Shown here in pieces: positions 38,433-46,300 of a stretch of DNA of 64,000 nucleotides (position 1 is its first letter; the number at the start of each line of letters is the position of its first letter). The stretch comes from Microbacterium sp. (GTDB lineage: Bacteria > Actinomycetota > Actinomycetes > Actinomycetales > Microbacteriaceae). Location of the stretch: positions 1-64,000 of the forward strand of contig JAEKKN010000041.1 of NCBI GenBank assembly GCA_019510305.1. The letters are read 5' to 3'. Made by a program: the position numbers and the translations under genes. The notes beneath the pieces were generated by a model that was given only the letters and a program-made list of their open reading frames with translations, had not been told where the DNA came from and did no database searches.

Positions 38433-38755
38433 GCGCCGAACGCGTCTGCGGCGTCGCCGATCTCGAGACCGATACGCCTCTGCGGGTCGATCCCGCCGGC
38501 GTTCCCATCACCGTCATCAAGGACTCCGAGGGCGTCATCCACGCGATCGGCGACACCTGCACGCACGGTGACATCTCCCTGTCCGAGGGCTTCGTCGAGG
38601 GTGACACGGTCGAATGCTGGGCTCACGGCTCCGCGTTCTCGCTGCTCACCGGCAAGCCCCAGAACCTCCCTGCTTTCGAGCCCGTCCCTGTCTACGTCGT
38701 CGAGATCGACGGCGACGACGTGCTCATCGACCCGACTGTCACGAAGGAAGTCTGA
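38429..38755 (+). CDS. Rieske-type [2Fe-2S] ferredoxin in the suf operon
   Basis: A 108-residue single-domain Rieske protein of the non-heme iron oxygenase ferredoxin type. The ligands are CTHGD near residues 44-46 and CWAHGSAF near 63-66, giving the CxH...CxxH pattern. A GGAGGTGAGC site precedes GTG 38429, which overlaps the sufD stop, and sufC starts right after the stop. Its fixed place between sufD and sufC suggests an electron donor or client role in cluster assembly; the exact role is not known. Confidence 0.9.
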   Translation: MSAERVCGVADLETDTPLRVDPAGVPITVIKDSEGVIHAIGDTCTHGDISLSEGFVEGDTVECWAHGSAFSLLTGKPQNLPAFEPVPVYVVEIDGDDVLIDPTVTKEV

Positions 38756-39526
38756 ATGTCTGTTCTCGAGATCCGCGACCTGCACGTCACGGTTGAGACC
38801 GAGGCGGGGACCACCCCGATCCTCAACGGAATCACCCTCACCATGAGCACGGGCGAGACCCACGCCATCATGGGCCCGAACGGCTCGGGCAAGTCCACCC
38901 TGGCCTACACGATCGCCGGTCACCCCAAGTACACGGTGACCTCCGGCTCCATCACCTTCGACGGCCAGGACGTGCTCGAGATGACGGTCGACGAGCGCGC
39001 ACGCGCGGGACTCTTCCTCGCGATGCAGTACCCGGTCGAGATCCCCGGGGTCACGGTGACCAACTTCCTGCGCACCGCGAAGACCGCGCTCGACGGCGAG
39101 GCGCCCTCGATCCGCTCCTGGACCAAGGACGTCAAGGCTGCCATGGGCAACCTTCGCATGGATCCGAAGTTCGCTCAGCGCAACGTGAACGAGGGCTTCT
39201 CCGGCGGCGAGAAGAAGCGCCACGAGATCCTCCAGCTCGAGGTGCTCAAGCCGAAGTTCGCGATCCTCGACGAGACCGACTCCGGTCTCGACGTCGACGC
39301 GCTGAAGATCGTCTCCGAGGGCGTCAACCGCGCCAAGGAGTCCACCGGCCTCGGTGTGCTGCTCATCACGCACTACACGCGCATCCTCCGCTACATCCGC
39401 CCCGACTTCGTGCACGTCGTCGTCGCAGGGAAGATCGTGGAAGAGGGCGGACCCGAACTCGCGGATCGCCTCGAGGAAGAGGGATACGACCGCTTCCTCG
39501 ACCCCGCCGCTCCGATCGAAGCGTAG
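38756..39526 (+). CDS. sufC: Fe-S cluster assembly ATPase SufC
   Basis: 256 residues, the ABC-type ATPase that drives SufBCD. Walker A is GPNGSGKST near residues 40-48, the signature FSGGEKKRHEI near 144, Walker B FAILDETDSGLDVDA near 170, and the H-loop LLITHYTRIL near 203. The ATG follows the ferredoxin stop without a gap. Confidence 0.96.
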   Translation: MSVLEIRDLHVTVETEAGTTPILNGITLTMSTGETHAIMGPNGSGKSTLAYTIAGHPKYTVTSGSITFDGQDVLEMTVDERARAGLFLAMQYPVEIPGVTVTNFLRTAKTALDGEAPSIRSWTKDVKAAMGNLRMDPKFAQRNVNEGFSGGEKKRHEILQLEVLKPKFAILDETDSGLDVDALKIVSEGVNRAKESTGLGVLLITHYTRILRYIRPDFVHVVVAGKIVEEGGPELADRLEEEGYDRFLDPAAPIEA

Positions 39527-39529
39527 GCT
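39524..39529 (+). promoter_or_regulatory. Possible internal leaderless promoter for the SufT-like gene
   Basis: TAGGCT lies six bases before the ATG at 39536, and its TAG is also the sufC stop codon. It would allow the last suf gene to be made separately. Confidence 0.4.
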
Positions 39530-39535
39530 GATCGC

Positions 39536-39865
39536 ATGACAGCCACCCTCACGGACCAGAAGTACGACGAGGTCACCGAGGCTCTCAAGGACGTCATGGA
39601 TCCCGAGCTCGGGATCAACGTCGTCGACCTCGGACTCATCTACGATCTCGCATGGGATGACGAGAACGATGCTCTCGTCATCCACATGACGCTGACCAGC
39701 GCAGGCTGCCCGCTCACCGACGTGCTCGAGGAGCAGACGGCGCAGGCTCTGGACAACGTCGTCGACCGCTTCCGCATCAACTGGGTGTGGATGCCGCCGT
39801 GGGGTCCGGAGAAGATCACCGACGACGGGCGCGACATGATGCGTGCGCTCGGTTTCGCGATCTGA
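39536..39865 (+). CDS. sufT: Metal-sulfur cluster biosynthetic factor (SufT-like, DUF59/PaaD)
   Basis: A 109-residue MIP18/DUF59 protein. Core motifs are VMDPELGINVVDLGLIYDL near residue 20, HMTLTSAGCPLTDVLEEQ near 60 with the conserved Cys, and WVWMPPWGPEKITDDGRDMMRALGF at the end. Relatives help deliver or mature Fe-S clusters. It closes the suf operon. No cysteine desulfurase (sufS) or sufU is present in the window, so sulfur must come from enzymes encoded elsewhere. Confidence 0.9.
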   Translation: MTATLTDQKYDEVTEALKDVMDPELGINVVDLGLIYDLAWDDENDALVIHMTLTSAGCPLTDVLEEQTAQALDNVVDRFRINWVWMPPWGPEKITDDGRDMMRALGFAI

Positions 39866-39872
39866 CGCCGAG

Positions 39873-39929
39873 CAGCCCTTTGCCGCACAGCGGCCTCGGC
39901 GCTCTGGCGTCCCGAGGCCGGTCGGGCTG
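39873..39929. terminator. Two-stem hairpin after the suf operon
   Basis: An outer CAGCCC/GGGCTG (39873-39878/39924-39929) encloses a perfect GGCCTCGG/CCGAGGCC stem (39892-39899/39912-39919). There is no T-run; it is probably the suf operon terminator. Confidence 0.55.
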
Positions 39930-39953
39930 TGGCGAGTCGACACCCGGAGGAAC

Positions 39954-41108
39954 ATGCACGAGGTCACAGCGCTGACGCTCGCCGAGCTCCGCGAGCGCAG
40001 CAGCGAGAAGTGGCGGGAGTATCCCGCAGACGTTCTGCCGCTGTTCGTCGCCGAGACGGACTTCCCGTTGGCGCCCCCTGTGGCGGCTGCATTGCAGCGT
40101 GCGATCGACACGGGGGACACGGGCTACATCGCCTCTCGCAGTCCGCTCGCCGAGACCTACGCGGCGTTCGCGAAGCGCCGCTTCGACTGGGATGTCGATG
40201 CGGCCCGCATCCGCTCGACCGCGGACGTCAGCATGGGGATCGTCGAGATCCTGCGGCGGGTCGTGCAGCCGGGGGAGCGTGTGATCGTGACGCCGCCGGT
40301 ATATCCGCCCTTCTACGACCTGGTCGAGGAGGCGGGCGCGGAGGTCGAGCGCGTGCCCCTGCGCGACACCGGCACCACCTGGAAACTGGATCTCGACGGC
40401 ATCCGCACAGCGTTCGAAGACGGAGCGCGCGCGATGCTGTTGTGCAACCCTCACAATCCGACCGGGACGGTGCACGACCGGAGCTCGCTCGAGGCCCTCG
40501 CGGAGCTCGCCGCGGAGTTCGACGCGATCGTCGTCTCCGATGAGATCCACGCGCCTCTTGCGCAGCCGGGCGCCGGTTTCACCCCGTTCCTCTCTGTCGG
40601 AGCCGCCGCCCAGCGCGTTGGCTATGCGGTCGTCAGCGCCAGCAAGGCGTTCAACCTCGCCGGTCTCAAGTGCGCGCTCATGGTGGCGGCGCACGAAGAC
40701 AGCGCTGCCGTGCTGCGCGGCCTTCCCGTCGAAGTCGTCTGGCGCACCGGTCAGTTCGGGCTTCTCGCGGCTGTCGCGGCTTTCAGCGAAGAGAGCGACG
40801 TCTGGCTCGACGGCCTGTTGCACACGCTCGACCGCAACCGCGTGCTGCTCGAAGATCTTCTCGTCAGGCACCTCCCGGAGGCTCGCTATCGGATTCCGGA
40901 CGCCGGCTATCTGGCCTGGATCGACGTATCGGCTCTCGGACTCGGCGACACCCCCGCCCGACGCATCCTGAAGGAGGCGAAGGTCGCGCTCAACGACGGG
41001 AGCGCGTTCGGCGCCGAGGGTGAAGGTTACGTGCGGCTCAACTTCGGCACGAGCCCCGAGATCATCACCGAGGCCGTCGAGCGCATCGCGTCGCTCACGC
41101 GTCGATGA
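39954..41108 (+). CDS. PLP-dependent aminotransferase, MalY/PatB C-S lyase type
   Basis: A 384-residue fold-type I PLP enzyme. The PLP lysine is in VVSASKAFNLAGLKCALM near residue 229, with CNPHNPTGTVH near 165 and VSDEIHAPL near 190. MalY/PatB relatives cleave cystathionine or cysteine conjugates, releasing ammonia, pyruvate and a thiol. CGGAGG precedes the ATG at 39954 with short spacing. It overlaps the MFS gene by ATGA and follows the suf operon, which lacks its own desulfurase; a link is only a positional suggestion. Confidence 0.87.
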   Translation: MHEVTALTLAELRERSSEKWREYPADVLPLFVAETDFPLAPPVAAALQRAIDTGDTGYIASRSPLAETYAAFAKRRFDWDVDAARIRSTADVSMGIVEILRRVVQPGERVIVTPPVYPPFYDLVEEAGAEVERVPLRDTGTTWKLDLDGIRTAFEDGARAMLLCNPHNPTGTVHDRSSLEALAELAAEFDAIVVSDEIHAPLAQPGAGFTPFLSVGAAAQRVGYAVVSASKAFNLAGLKCALMVAAHEDSAAVLRGLPVEVVWRTGQFGLLAAVAAFSEESDVWLDGLLHTLDRNRVLLEDLLVRHLPEARYRIPDAGYLAWIDVSALGLGDTPARRILKEAKVALNDGSAFGAEGEGYVRLNFGTSPEIITEAVERIASLTRR

Positions 41109-42463
41109 GCGGAGTGCAGAGCGCCGCATCGATCTGGGATCGGGAGCGCATCTGGGTCACAGCGGGTGCATCGGCGCTCATCTTCTTCGCAGCGATCGAG
41201 GCCCTGGCGGTCACCACGGTGATGCCGGTCGTGAGCGACGCACTCGACGGCGATGCGCTGTACGCCATCGCTTTCGCGGGAACGCTCGCGACGAGCGTGA
41301 TCGGCATGGTCGCCGCCGGTGCGTGGTCGGATGCGCGCGGCCCTCGTGGCGCGCTCTATGTGGCCGTCTCGCTGTTCATCGCCGGCCTGCTGATCTCTGG
41401 ATTCGCGACGACGATGCCGCAGTTCCTGATCGGGCGCCTCGTCCAGGGGCTCGGCACCGGTGGTCAGACGGTCGCTTTGTACGTCGTGGTGGCTCGTCTG
41501 TATCCGCCGCAACTGCACGGACGGGTGTTCGCCGCATTCGCCGCTGCCTGGGTCGTCCCGTCGATGATCGGGCCCTTCCTCGCCGGCGCCGTCGCCGAGT
41601 ATCTCGACTGGCGCTGGGCCTTCCTCGGAGTGGCGGTGCTGACAGCCGTCGCGTTCCTCGTGATCGTGGTGCGCCTGCGCCACCTCGACCTCGGGCACGG
41701 CGCCCCGCAGGACCGGCGCGCGCTGCGCCGACGGCTGCTTCTGGCGGTGGTCGTGGCGGCCCTCGCGGTCCTCGTCGGCTTCTCGGCCGACATGGCGCCG
41801 CAGGTCGGCTGGCCTCTGGCGCTCGGGTCGCTCGTCGTCATCGGGTTCGCCGTCGTGCCCCTTCTTCCACGACGCACTCTTCGTGCGGCTCCCGGCCTGC
41901 CGAGCGTCGTGCTCACCCGGGGTCTGGCCGCGGGGGCGTTCTTCGCCGCAGAAGCATACGTGCCGTACCTGCTGATGGAACGGTTCGGATTCACGTCCAC
42001 CTGGGCGGGCATCGCGCTGATGCTCGCGGCGTTCGCCTGGGCGGGGGCGTCCGCCCTGCAGGGGCGGATCGGGGATCGCCTAGGCAACCGCCGCATCGCC
42101 GCCATCGCACTGGGATCGATCGTTATGGCTCTGGTGTGCATCCTACTCGCGGCGCTCTACGGCATCTTGCTCGTCATCGTCGGGTGGGGATTCGGAGGGG
42201 GCGGGATGGGTCTCCTCTATCCGCGCCTGACGGTGCTGACCCTCGCGTACTCGGGCGAGGGCGACCAGGGGTTCAACTCATCGGCGCTCTCGATCGCCGA
42301 GAACACGGGCTCTGCCCTGGCTATCGCCGTGGCAGGGCTCGGGGTCGCAAGTCTCGGCGGCGGAGCGGGAGCGTTCAGCGCCGTCTACGCGTTGTGCATC
42401 GCACTCGCGCTGCTGGCCGTCGTCCCCGGCCTCAGGCTCGGTCACGCGGCTGAGAAGCGCTGA
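41105..42463 (+). CDS. MFS transporter
   Basis: A 452-residue major facilitator protein with about 12-14 transmembrane helices. The MFS loop motif after helix 2 is AGAWSDARGPRGALYV near residue 75, and helix 4 has GRLVQGLGTGGQTVALYVVVARL. It resembles drug or metabolite exporters of the DHA family. The start overlaps the C-S lyase stop (ATGA), suggesting a shared function such as export of a sulfur compound or product. The 3' end overlaps the convergent regulator gene by 32 bases. Confidence 0.85.
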   Translation: MSGVQSAASIWDRERIWVTAGASALIFFAAIEALAVTTVMPVVSDALDGDALYAIAFAGTLATSVIGMVAAGAWSDARGPRGALYVAVSLFIAGLLISGFATTMPQFLIGRLVQGLGTGGQTVALYVVVARLYPPQLHGRVFAAFAAAWVVPSMIGPFLAGAVAEYLDWRWAFLGVAVLTAVAFLVIVVRLRHLDLGHGAPQDRRALRRRLLLAVVVAALAVLVGFSADMAPQVGWPLALGSLVVIGFAVVPLLPRRTLRAAPGLPSVVLTRGLAAGAFFAAEAYVPYLLMERFGFTSTWAGIALMLAAFAWAGASALQGRIGDRLGNRRIAAIALGSIVMALVCILLAALYGILLVIVGWGFGGGGMGLLYPRLTVLTLAYSGEGDQGFNSSALSIAENTGSALAIAVAGLGVASLGGGAGAFSAVYALCIALALLAVVPGLRLGHAAEKR

Positions 42464-43001
42464 TCCCGGCGATAGCAACGACTCCCAGGTCGAAGACGCT
42501 GTCAAGGCCCGCGGTGGGATCGATCTCCTCTGCTGCTGCGGCGGCGGCGGCCCCGTGGCTCTCGGCATGCATGCGCAGCTGGGCGAGGGTGGTGTGCCCG
42601 AGGATGAAATGAAGCAGGGCGGTGGCGCGGTCAGTGCTCTGCGGGCCTAGCGACGCCTCGAGTGCGATCTGGGCGTGAGAGGAGCCCAACCGCAGAGCGT
42701 AGGTGCTGAGAACCAGCTCGGCACCGTCGCGGTACGCGAAGAGAGCATCGCGGATGCTGCGGGCGGTCGTGAGGACGTCGTCGTCGGTCACCGGGATCCG
42801 GGCCGTGATGCGGTCGGCCAGCTCTGCGAGAAGCTCCTGCTTGTTCGCGAAGTGCCAGTACAGGGCGCTCGGCTGCACCTCGAGACGTGCGGCGATGCGT
42901 CGCATGGACAGATCCGCGAGCCCGACCTCGTCGAGCAGCGCCAGAGCGGCACGGGCGACGCTGTCGCGATCGTGACGGGCCGGGTTGTGATCGGGGCTCA
43001 T
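42432..43001 (-). CDS. bioQ: TetR family regulator, BioQ-type repressor of biotin uptake genes
   Basis: 189 residues. The N-terminal TetR helix-turn-helix is complete: ARAALALLDEVGLADLSMRRIAARLEVQPSALYWHFANKQELL. A ligand-binding domain with a TetR_C-like tail follows. The ATG at 43001 is six bases from TATAGT on the minus strand, so its message is probably leaderless. It is divergent from bioY, and the gap contains two TGAAC-N3-GTTCA palindromes, like the BioQ sites of Corynebacterium and mycobacteria. The assignment rests on this operator and gene order. Confidence 0.82.
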   Translation of the reverse strand: MSPDHNPARHDRDSVARAALALLDEVGLADLSMRRIAARLEVQPSALYWHFANKQELLAELADRITARIPVTDDDVLTTARSIRDALFAYRDGAELVLSTYALRLGSSHAQIALEASLGPQSTDRATALLHFILGHTTLAQLRMHAESHGAAAAAAAEEIDPTAGLDSVFDLGVVAIAGISASQPRDRA

Positions 43002-43007
43002 GGACTC

Positions 43008-43042
43008 ACTATAGTGAACACCGTTCAAGTGAACAGTGTTCA
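43008..43042. promoter_or_regulatory. Shared symmetric promoter and two BioQ operators
   Basis: CACTATAGTG (about 43007-43016) is a perfect palindrome that supplies a TATAGT -10 on both strands. Operators TGAACACCGTTCA (43015-43027) and TGAACAGTGTTCA (43030-43042) are centred 15 bases apart. They cover the bioY transcript start and lie just upstream of the bioQ -10, so one bound repressor could shut both directions. Confidence 0.8.
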
Positions 43043-43055
43043 GGAAGGAATCCGC

Positions 43056-43640
43056 ATGCCAGACAGCGGCCGCAGCATCGCCCGCATCGCCCTCTTCGCC
43101 GCACTCATCGTGGTGTTGGGGATGGTGACGATCCCCCTCCCCGGCGGAGTGCCGATCACCGCGCAGACCCTGGGGGTGATGCTCGCGGGCACCGTTCTCG
43201 GCCCCCGACGAGCCCCTCTTGCCGTGCTTCTCGTGCTCGTACTGGCTGCGATCGGCTTGCCCGTGCTCGCCGGGGGCCGAGGCGGTCTGGGCGTCTTCGT
43301 GGGTCCGACCGCCGGATACCTCCTGGGTTGGATCGCAGGAGTCGTCGTGATCGGTCTGATGACCCGCTCCGCGCGGATCACGTGGGGGCGTACGGCGTCG
43401 GCGGTCGTGGTGGGAGGCATCCTCGTCGTCTACCTCTTCGGCATCCCCGTTCAGGCGCTCGTCCTCGGCATCGATCTCGCTGCCGCCGCACTGTCCACGG
43501 CTGTCTTCGTTCCTGGCGACCTCCTGAAGGCTGCCGCCGCGACCGTGCTCACCCTGGCGCTGAGCCGGGCGTATCCGCCGGCGTTCGGTGATTCACCGCG
43601 CATCGAGCGGGCGACGACAGATGCGCGGACTGCGGCCTGA
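43056..43640 (+). CDS. bioY: Biotin transporter S component BioY
   Basis: A 194-residue membrane protein, the substrate-binding subunit of the energy-coupling factor biotin transporter, with about six transmembrane helices. The BioY motif QTLGVMLAGTVLGPRRAPLAVLLVLVLAAIGLPVLAGGRGG is near residue 35, followed by GPTAGYLLGWI. AGGAAGGAA precedes the ATG at 43056. It is the first gene of bioYMN and overlaps bioM by 20 bases. Confidence 0.94.
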   Translation: MPDSGRSIARIALFAALIVVLGMVTIPLPGGVPITAQTLGVMLAGTVLGPRRAPLAVLLVLVLAAIGLPVLAGGRGGLGVFVGPTAGYLLGWIAGVVVIGLMTRSARITWGRTASAVVVGGILVVYLFGIPVQALVLGIDLAAAALSTAVFVPGDLLKAAAATVLTLALSRAYPPAFGDSPRIERATTDARTAA

Positions 43641-44322
43641 CACAGCGCACCGCGGCATCGCTCTCGACGGTGTCACGGTGCTCGGCGGCGGACACCGCAT
43701 CCTGTCGAACGTGAGCGTCGGACTCGATGCGGCGCGCATCGCCGTGATCGGCGCCAACGGCTCGGGGAAGTCGACCTTCGCCCGCCTGCTCGACGGACTG
43801 GTCGAGCCGACGTCGGGAAGCGTCCATGTGCACGGGCTGGACGTTCGACGTCATCGAACCGAGATCCGCCGGCGCGTCGGCTTCGTGTTCACGGATCCGC
43901 AGGCGCAGATCCTCATGCCGACGCCGGCAGAGGATCTCGCCTTCTCGCTCCGCGGTCGTCCGCGCGACGAGGTGAGAGCACGGGTGGCGGAGACACTCGC
44001 CCGGCACGGCCTGACGGACAGAGCGGACGCCCCGGCATCCGCTCTGTCCGGAGGGCAGAAGCAGCTGCTCGCCATCGCCTCGGTGCTGATCACCGACCCC
44101 TCTCTCATCATCGCCGACGAGCCGACCACTCTGCTCGACCTCCGCAACGCGCGCCGCATCGGCGACCTGCTGCTGTCGCAGGCCGCGCAGGTCGTGCTCG
44201 TCACGCACGATCTCGAACTCGCGGCACGGTGCGACGCGGCACTGCTCTTCGACGGCGGCGAGATCGCCGCCGTCGGGGAAGCGGATGACGTCGTCTCGCA
44301 CTACCGGAGACGGTGCGAGTGA
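43621..44322 (+). CDS. bioM: Biotin ECF transporter ATPase BioM
   Basis: A 233-residue ABC ATPase of the energy-coupling factor type. Walker A is GANGSGKST near residue 43, the signature ALSGGQKQLLAIASVL near 140, Walker B LIIADEPTTLLD near 160 and the H-loop VLVTHDLELA near 193. Together with BioN it energises BioY. The start at ATG 43621 overlaps bioY, and the stop overlaps bioN as GTGA. Confidence 0.93.
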   Translation: MRGLRPDTAHRGIALDGVTVLGGGHRILSNVSVGLDAARIAVIGANGSGKSTFARLLDGLVEPTSGSVHVHGLDVRRHRTEIRRRVGFVFTDPQAQILMPTPAEDLAFSLRGRPRDEVRARVAETLARHGLTDRADAPASALSGGQKQLLAIASVLITDPSLIIADEPTTLLDLRNARRIGDLLLSQAAQVVLVTHDLELAARCDAALLFDGGEIAAVGEADDVVSHYRRRCE

Positions 44323-44912
44323 TCCAGCTGTACTCGCCGGGGACGAGCGCCGTGCACCGGCTCGGAGCGGGCGTGAAGCTTCTGATCCTGGCCGCAGCGG
44401 CACTCGCGCTCTCCCTCGTGCCGCCCTCTGAGTGGAGCATCGCCGGGGCGCTGGCGGCGGCGAGCTCGCTCTATGCGCTCGCGCGTCTTCCGCTGCGCGT
44501 GCTGGTCGGGGAGATCTGGCGGCTGCGATGGCTCGTGCTCGTCCTGGGCGGCGCGCTGCTCGTGTTCGTCGGCCCGGTCGCCGCGTGGATCAGCACGGGC
44601 CGCGTGATCGCGATCGTGCTGCTGGCGAGCCTGCTGACCCTCACCACGCGGATGGGCGAGCTGATCGAGGTGCTGCGCGGTCTGCTCGCTCCGGCGCGGC
44701 GATTCGGCATCGACCCGGAGTCGGTGACGATGACGATCGCCTTGACGATCACCATGATCCCGGTCGTCGCAGGGTTCGCCGCCCAGGTACGGGAGGCTCA
44801 GCGTGCACGCGGAGCACGCTCGGGTCTGCGCGGCGTCGTGCCGCTCATGGTGCGCACGCTCCGCCACGCCGACGAGGTCGGTGACGCGCTGGCCGCTCGC
44901 GGTGCAGTCTGA
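44319..44912 (+). CDS. bioN: Biotin ECF transporter transmembrane protein BioN
   Basis: A 197-residue EcfT-type coupling protein with about four or five hydrophobic helices. The C-terminal cytoplasmic region carries the two Ala-Arg-Gly coupling motifs, visible as RARGAR near residue 160 and AARGAV at the end, that contact the ATPase. GGAGA (44306-44310) is eight bases before GTG 44319. The last 115 bases overlap the convergent acyltransferase gene. Confidence 0.9.
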   Translation: MIQLYSPGTSAVHRLGAGVKLLILAAAALALSLVPPSEWSIAGALAAASSLYALARLPLRVLVGEIWRLRWLVLVLGGALLVFVGPVAAWISTGRVIAIVLLASLLTLTTRMGELIEVLRGLLAPARRFGIDPESVTMTIALTITMIPVVAGFAAQVREAQRARGARSGLRGVVPLMVRTLRHADEVGDALAARGAV

Positions 44913-46177
44913 GCGTGCGCCACGAGGCGCTGAGCCAGCAGCATGGCCGCGACAGCCGCTGTCGCTGTGAACGGGGTCGTGCCCACGACCAGGAGGAGTG
45001 CGACGGCGCCGACGCCGAGACCGACGGCGCCGACCGATCGGCTGATGCCGTGGGAGAAGGCGGGTGCCGCCTTCTCCTCGAAGCGTGAGAAGGCGACGGC
45101 GACCGCAGCGGTCAGGGCCAGCGCGGTCAGGAGCCAGAGGGGGCGGCCGAGCCACCACAGGGCACTGCCGGGATCCGGGAGCACCACACCGTGGGTCATC
45201 GCGAAGATCGCAGATGCTCCGGCCATCGCGAGAAGCACCGGCATGTGCCAGAGATAGATCGTCATGGTCCGGCGATTGACGAAAGCGCTGACCGCGGCGA
45301 TGCGAGGACGCGTGCTGAGCAGCGCGATGCGCTCGCGGAACAGCGACAACAGGCTGAGATGCACCAGCCCGACCAGCAACAGTGCGCCTGTCGGCGGATT
45401 GATGTTCGCGATGAGATCGGGGGAGTAGACACCTGTCGCGAAGGAGAGGAGGAGGGCCGCCGCGGCGCCCGCCGCGATGAGGCCCCTGGTTCTCGGGCGG
45501 AAGGCGTCGACGCTGCCGTCGGCGAAGAAGAACCCGAGCTGTTGCAGTGCGAGCCAGACGAAGGCGAGATTGACGAAGCCGATCCCGTCGATCCCGGTCA
45601 CTGACCGGGCGAGGTCGACGGCGAGTGCGAGGCCGGCGAAGACAGCGATCGTGCGCAGCGGGGCACGATCGTGCAGAGCGGAGAGTGCGGGAAGGAGTGC
45701 CTGGCAGAACAGGAACACTCCGAGGAACCAGAGAGGCTGCCCGTACCGGAACCCGGCGACGGCCACCAGATCGAGCGGAACGCCGGCCAGAGTCAGCACG
45801 GCGAGCGTGGCGCCGACGACTCCGATCACTATCATCGCCGGACGCAGGAGCCGATGGATCCGGGCGGCGACGAAGGCCGACGCGGTACCGCCGCGTTCGC
45901 GCTGTCGGCGGTAGGCGACGAGGCCGGCGAAGCCGCCGATCACGAAGAACAGCGGCATGACCTGCAGCAGCCAGCTCAGGGGCACGATCCACCAGGCTCC
46001 GTCGCTCGCGTTCGCGAAGACCGGGCCGGTGTCGGTGACGGTGACGCCCACCATGATGGCGTGCAGCAGGACGACACCGGCGACGCACACGGCGCGGACG
46101 AGGTCCACACCGGTGTCGCGGACGGGGATGCGGGGCGCGGTTGGGACTCCGGTCGACGGTGCGTGCACGATGGCCAT
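44798..46177 (-). CDS. Acyltransferase family membrane protein (acyltransferase 3)
   Basis: 459 residues with about ten or eleven transmembrane helices. The conserved N-terminal block is DLVRAVCVAGVVLLHAIMVG, with LLQVMPLFFVIGGFAGLVAYRR next. It belongs to the acyltransferase 3 (OafA/NodX-like) superfamily, which acylates envelope or exported glycans; the substrate is unknown. GGAGGA precedes the ATG at 46177. The C-terminal 38 residues are antisense to bioN and look basic and unstructured, so the true functional end may be earlier. Confidence 0.82.
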   Translation of the reverse strand: MAIVHAPSTGVPTAPRIPVRDTGVDLVRAVCVAGVVLLHAIMVGVTVTDTGPVFANASDGAWWIVPLSWLLQVMPLFFVIGGFAGLVAYRRQRERGGTASAFVAARIHRLLRPAMIVIGVVGATLAVLTLAGVPLDLVAVAGFRYGQPLWFLGVFLFCQALLPALSALHDRAPLRTIAVFAGLALAVDLARSVTGIDGIGFVNLAFVWLALQQLGFFFADGSVDAFRPRTRGLIAAGAAAALLLSFATGVYSPDLIANINPPTGALLLVGLVHLSLLSLFRERIALLSTRPRIAAVSAFVNRRTMTIYLWHMPVLLAMAGASAIFAMTHGVVLPDPGSALWWLGRPLWLLTALALTAAVAVAFSRFEEKAAPAFSHGISRSVGAVGLGVGAVALLLVVGTTPFTATAAVAAMLLAQRLVAHAQTAPRAASASPTSSAWRSVRTMSGTTPRRPERAPRAR

Positions 46178-46205
46178 GGTTCCTCCTCGGAAGCGGTGTC
46201 CTCGG

Positions 46206-46227
46206 AGACTATGGACGTGGTGTCCAT
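46206..46227 (-). promoter_or_regulatory. Promoter and operator-like palindrome of the acyltransferase gene
   Basis: TAGTCT on the minus strand (46206-46211) is a -10 candidate. Immediately upstream lies ATGGAC-GTGGT-GTCCAT (46211-46227), an inverted repeat with six-base arms in the position of a repressor site. Confidence 0.5.
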
Positions 46228-46300
46228 GCAGACATCACACCGCGGTGCGGTTTCGCCCCCTACCGTGGAGGGACATCGCGCCGGAACAGGCCATGGCGGT

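Noticed and set aside
39873..39929. Riboswitch for the C-S lyase gene
   Set aside because: The nested stems are very close to the suf operon end and simple in shape; a terminator is the simpler reading.
38279..40120. Minus-strand open frame of about 610 codons across the suf operon
   Set aside because: Antisense to sufD, ferredoxin, sufC and sufT, each with intact motifs and coupled starts.
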